Of a stretch of 64,000 bases of DNA, positions 63,201 through 64,000 are shown piece after piece. The notes beneath the pieces were generated by a model. It saw only the letters and a program-made list of their open reading frames with translations. It ran no database searches and was not told the origin of the DNA. A program made the translations under genes and the position numbers. The number at the start of each line of letters is the position of its first letter. Positions within the stretch are counted from its first letter, which is position 1. The DNA lies in contig OZ022257.1 in the NCBI GenBank assembly GCA_963978905.1, positions 25,683,274 to 25,747,273 of the forward strand. The letters run 5' to 3'. The stretch comes from Trichostrongylus colubriformis (taxonomy: Eukaryota; Nematoda; Chromadorea; Rhabditida; Trichostrongylidae).

Positions 63201-63673
63201 ATTCAACCCAATTGCAAAAAATTGTTTCCTTATGTCTCAGTTCCCCTAATCGATTAAGTGAAAAAATAAGATCAGCAACAGAAAGCCTATGCGCATCGGT
63301 GCAGGGTACATCTCAAAAATAAAAAAGTGAAAGTAGTGTTATTTGAAAACCTTGATTTTCTGCATGACTTTGGCAACTTTGATTTTCTCGTTACCACTCA
63401 GCATCGCACGTTTCTTCTTCCGAATAATTTTGGCCAGAAAGTCTTGGCTGAAAGAAAGTATACAGACAGTTTATCTCCTGAAATGCTCATCATTTGGTAA
63501 TCTGATCTGGCGTTTACAGCCCACTTGTATAGGTAACCGGCGTTTTCTGTCATTTCATCATGGTCCACACTCGTCATCAAATGCTGCACAGTGACGAGAT
63601 GTTGACGGCGAGCAAATCGTCGGCGGCTACCATGAACGGGACAGAACGGATCGTATTCAGGTAGTCGGGCAAC
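48246..63673 (-). CDS. UNC-93-like polytopic membrane protein, 13 exons
   Basis: Exons in order: 63673-63525, 63447-63351, 62887-62778, 62064-61930, 59553-59510, 59453-59357, 58012-57893, 57032-56941, 54431-54344, 50687-50549, 50483-50310, 50233-50140, 48445-48246. All use GT donors and AG acceptors with consistent phases, giving about 513 aa. After a basic N-terminal region (IRKKKRAML) come about 11-12 membrane segments with UNC-93 family signatures: FNGLSNLQTSVN, LYLTLAVSSLFVPT, SLIPASILAGIAGSCLWGAK, FFGYFFMIVHSGQVFGNL, FLNALHKDI, PLTVFNGVEQAFVVGIFTK, LGVQQIGFVCTAFGISDAIC, VWGMADGVWNTQIN, TNYRFWESLG. The family is MFS-related; C. elegans UNC-93 modulates a two-pore K+ channel in muscle, and others act in trafficking. 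True start and stop exons are uncertain. Introns contain mariner, RTE and TNA elements. Confidence 0.92.
49145..49505. repeat. MITE-like repeat with AGGGGTAAT ends
   Basis: Begins ATAGGGGTAATGTTGGT and ends CCAAATTACCCCTAC, short inverted ends. The first 110 bp match the start of the 8000-8535 repeat. Lies in the last confident intron of the UNC-93-like gene. Confidence 0.5.
51328..51965. repeat. Mariner-like TIR repeat family M3, copy 2
   Basis: Same family as 6476-7065 over most of its length, including TTTTTGACAATTTCGTCGAA at about 51685. Non-coding; in an UNC-93-like gene intron. Confidence 0.5.
51980..52920 (+). pseudogene. 5'-truncated RTE-type non-LTR retrotransposon (C-terminal RT region)
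   Basis: Plus-strand fragments read VNVDGQPIEVVEEFCYLGCI, LRVYLSTIRPIMMYGSETW, CTERKLLRRMLGYFWPRVCR and a later region ending in an AEDRNRWAQLCSWTAHLGED-like tail. This is the region after the RT palm in RTE-like elements. At least two frame breaks; no endonuclease or palm motifs remain, consistent with 5' truncation on insertion. Confidence 0.85.
53180..53690 (-). pseudogene. RTE-type retrotransposon fragment (endonuclease and RT pieces)
   Basis: Minus strand: LQETRWNAEKERDIGDGVKL followed by a CNGDD stretch matches the apurinic endonuclease domain, and IESRLK, VPLSPQQF, a YREx stretch and FLDLKKAFAIV match RT. The sequence between is deleted and frames are broken. It lies head to head with the plus-strand fragment at 51980-52920. 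Confidence 0.7.
54650..55609 (-). pseudogene. Mariner element with decayed transposase
   Basis: TIRs TTAGGTTGGTGCATAAG and CTTATGCACCAACCTAA bound 960 bp, with TA before the left end (the right flank is TG, degenerate). Minus-strand readings recover mariner pieces in order: DFGDKSLLDRLLTGPPSV, VSHTELTNSL, then PAYSPDLDPSVYRLFGTL and FWTKGIQEKPPHWN. The central catalytic part with the first Asp is deleted. Located in an intron of the UNC-93-like gene. Confidence 0.85.
55772..56790. mobile_element. 1-kb TIR element, family TNA, copy C
   Basis: CAAGGGAAGGACC...GGTCCTTCCCTTG with TCA on both sides (55769-55771, 56791-56793). About 90% or more identical to copy A by eye, including the tRNA-like block near 56540-56620. 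In an UNC-93-like gene intron. Confidence 0.85.
58144..58800. repeat. Mariner-like TIR repeat family M3, copy 3
   Basis: Starts TTGGGTCATTCCATGAGTAA. A block near 58760 (CTCGATTTGACGAAATTGT) is the reverse complement of the one at 51690, so parts are inverted relative to copy 2. Confidence 0.5.
60300..60520. repeat. GC-rich dispersed repeat, copy 2
   Basis: Partner of 5965-6175; G+C-rich like its partner. Confidence 0.65.
61180..61910 (-). pseudogene. Second mariner transposase pseudogene
   Basis: Minus strand reads DDPFLNRSVTCDEKWIL (first catalytic Asp region, about 61690-61640), an SAQCLGKDQA stretch, IQHSFMDPGKTISA, and FLYDDAWCHVHE (second Asp, about 61430-61395), the canonical order of mariner transposases. 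The C-terminal part is degraded and several stops are present; TIRs were not found. It lies just downstream of UNC-93-like exon 61930-62064. Confidence 0.8.
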
Positions 63674-63899
63674 CTAGAATGTGAGTCCTTGCGCACCAAT
63701 CTTTGATGGAAGGGGTGAACAGGAAGGTGGCTTATTTTGTTTGCAAGGTCCCATTTTTCGCAAAAAGAGGTAGATCTTTCTTGTATTCAGAAGTTACGGT
63801 AATTGCAAATCCCGACAATGAACGCCTTCTCTTTTTTACCGGATTCATACAAATATTAATGGGAGCAAAAGACATTACTAATGACACTAGCAGAATGAC

Positions 63900-63959
63900 C
63901 TTTGTATACCTCACAAGCTCCCTCTTGCTGTTGTTGCTCTTCGTCAGTGAATGATGCTC
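63900..63959 (-). other. Candidate upstream exon of the UNC-93-like gene
   Basis: A 20-codon phase-0 segment (EHHSLTKSNNSKRELVRYTK) lies between a weak acceptor (TTTCGAG) and an AAAG/GTCATT donor, and would join in frame to the exon at 63673. Charged like the N-terminal cytoplasmic regions of this family. Weak splice sites; treat as a hypothesis. Confidence 0.25.
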
Positions 63960-64000
63960 CTCGAAACAGGTATGCGCTAAAATCACGTTGAGTGAGAAGC

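Overview
The window reads as an intron-rich, repeat-loaded stretch of a nematode nuclear genome, most likely a strongylid (clade V, hookworm-like) parasite. Reasons: the two host genes belong to families typical of nematodes (UNC-93 and single-domain sperm-type PTPs). Introns end in TTTCAG/TTCCAG-type acceptors, and there are mariner, RTE, BEL/Pao and piggyBac-like remnants throughout. The species call is inference.

Host genes. Two genes, both on the minus strand, can be assembled exon by exon with consistent splice phases. (1) A protein tyrosine phosphatase gene runs from about 27.73 kb to its stop at 13.37 kb: nine exons, about 347 aa, with NRY, WPD, HCSAGIGR and Q-loop all intact. (2) An UNC-93-like polytopic membrane protein gene covers about 63.7 to 48.2 kb: thirteen confident exons encoding about 513 aa, plus a weak candidate exon at each end. 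Long single-frame ORFs elsewhere are mostly antisense shadows or transposon debris.

Layout. 1-5.0 kb: 5' part of a minus-strand BEL/Pao LTR retrotransposon (LTR 4494-4974, tRNA-Gly primer site, a 3.9 kb repeat-filled leader, open gag running off the window). 5-13.3 kb: dispersed repeats, a degenerate tRNA-like sequence, an RTE tail and a Penelope-like GIY-YIG scrap. 13.4-27.7 kb: PTP gene whose introns hold a 1-kb TIR element, MITEs, a piggyBac-like MITE, a direct duplication and a 661-bp near-perfect palindrome. 30.0-39.3 kb: a decayed Ty3/Gypsy-type LTR element (minus) with gag, protease, RT, RNase H, integrase and an extra ORF in the env position, interrupted by two younger insertions. 39.3-44.7 kb: a 2.7-kb foldback element and a nest of further TIR elements. 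44.7-48 kb: no recognisable gene. 48.2-63.7 kb: UNC-93-like gene, whose introns carry mariner, RTE and TIR elements.

The two genes have no obvious functional link. The strongest structural themes are deep nesting of transposons (datable by insertion order) and several large inverted repeats. No CRISPR, operon or plasmid-like feature is present, and I found no convincing new multi-gene system.
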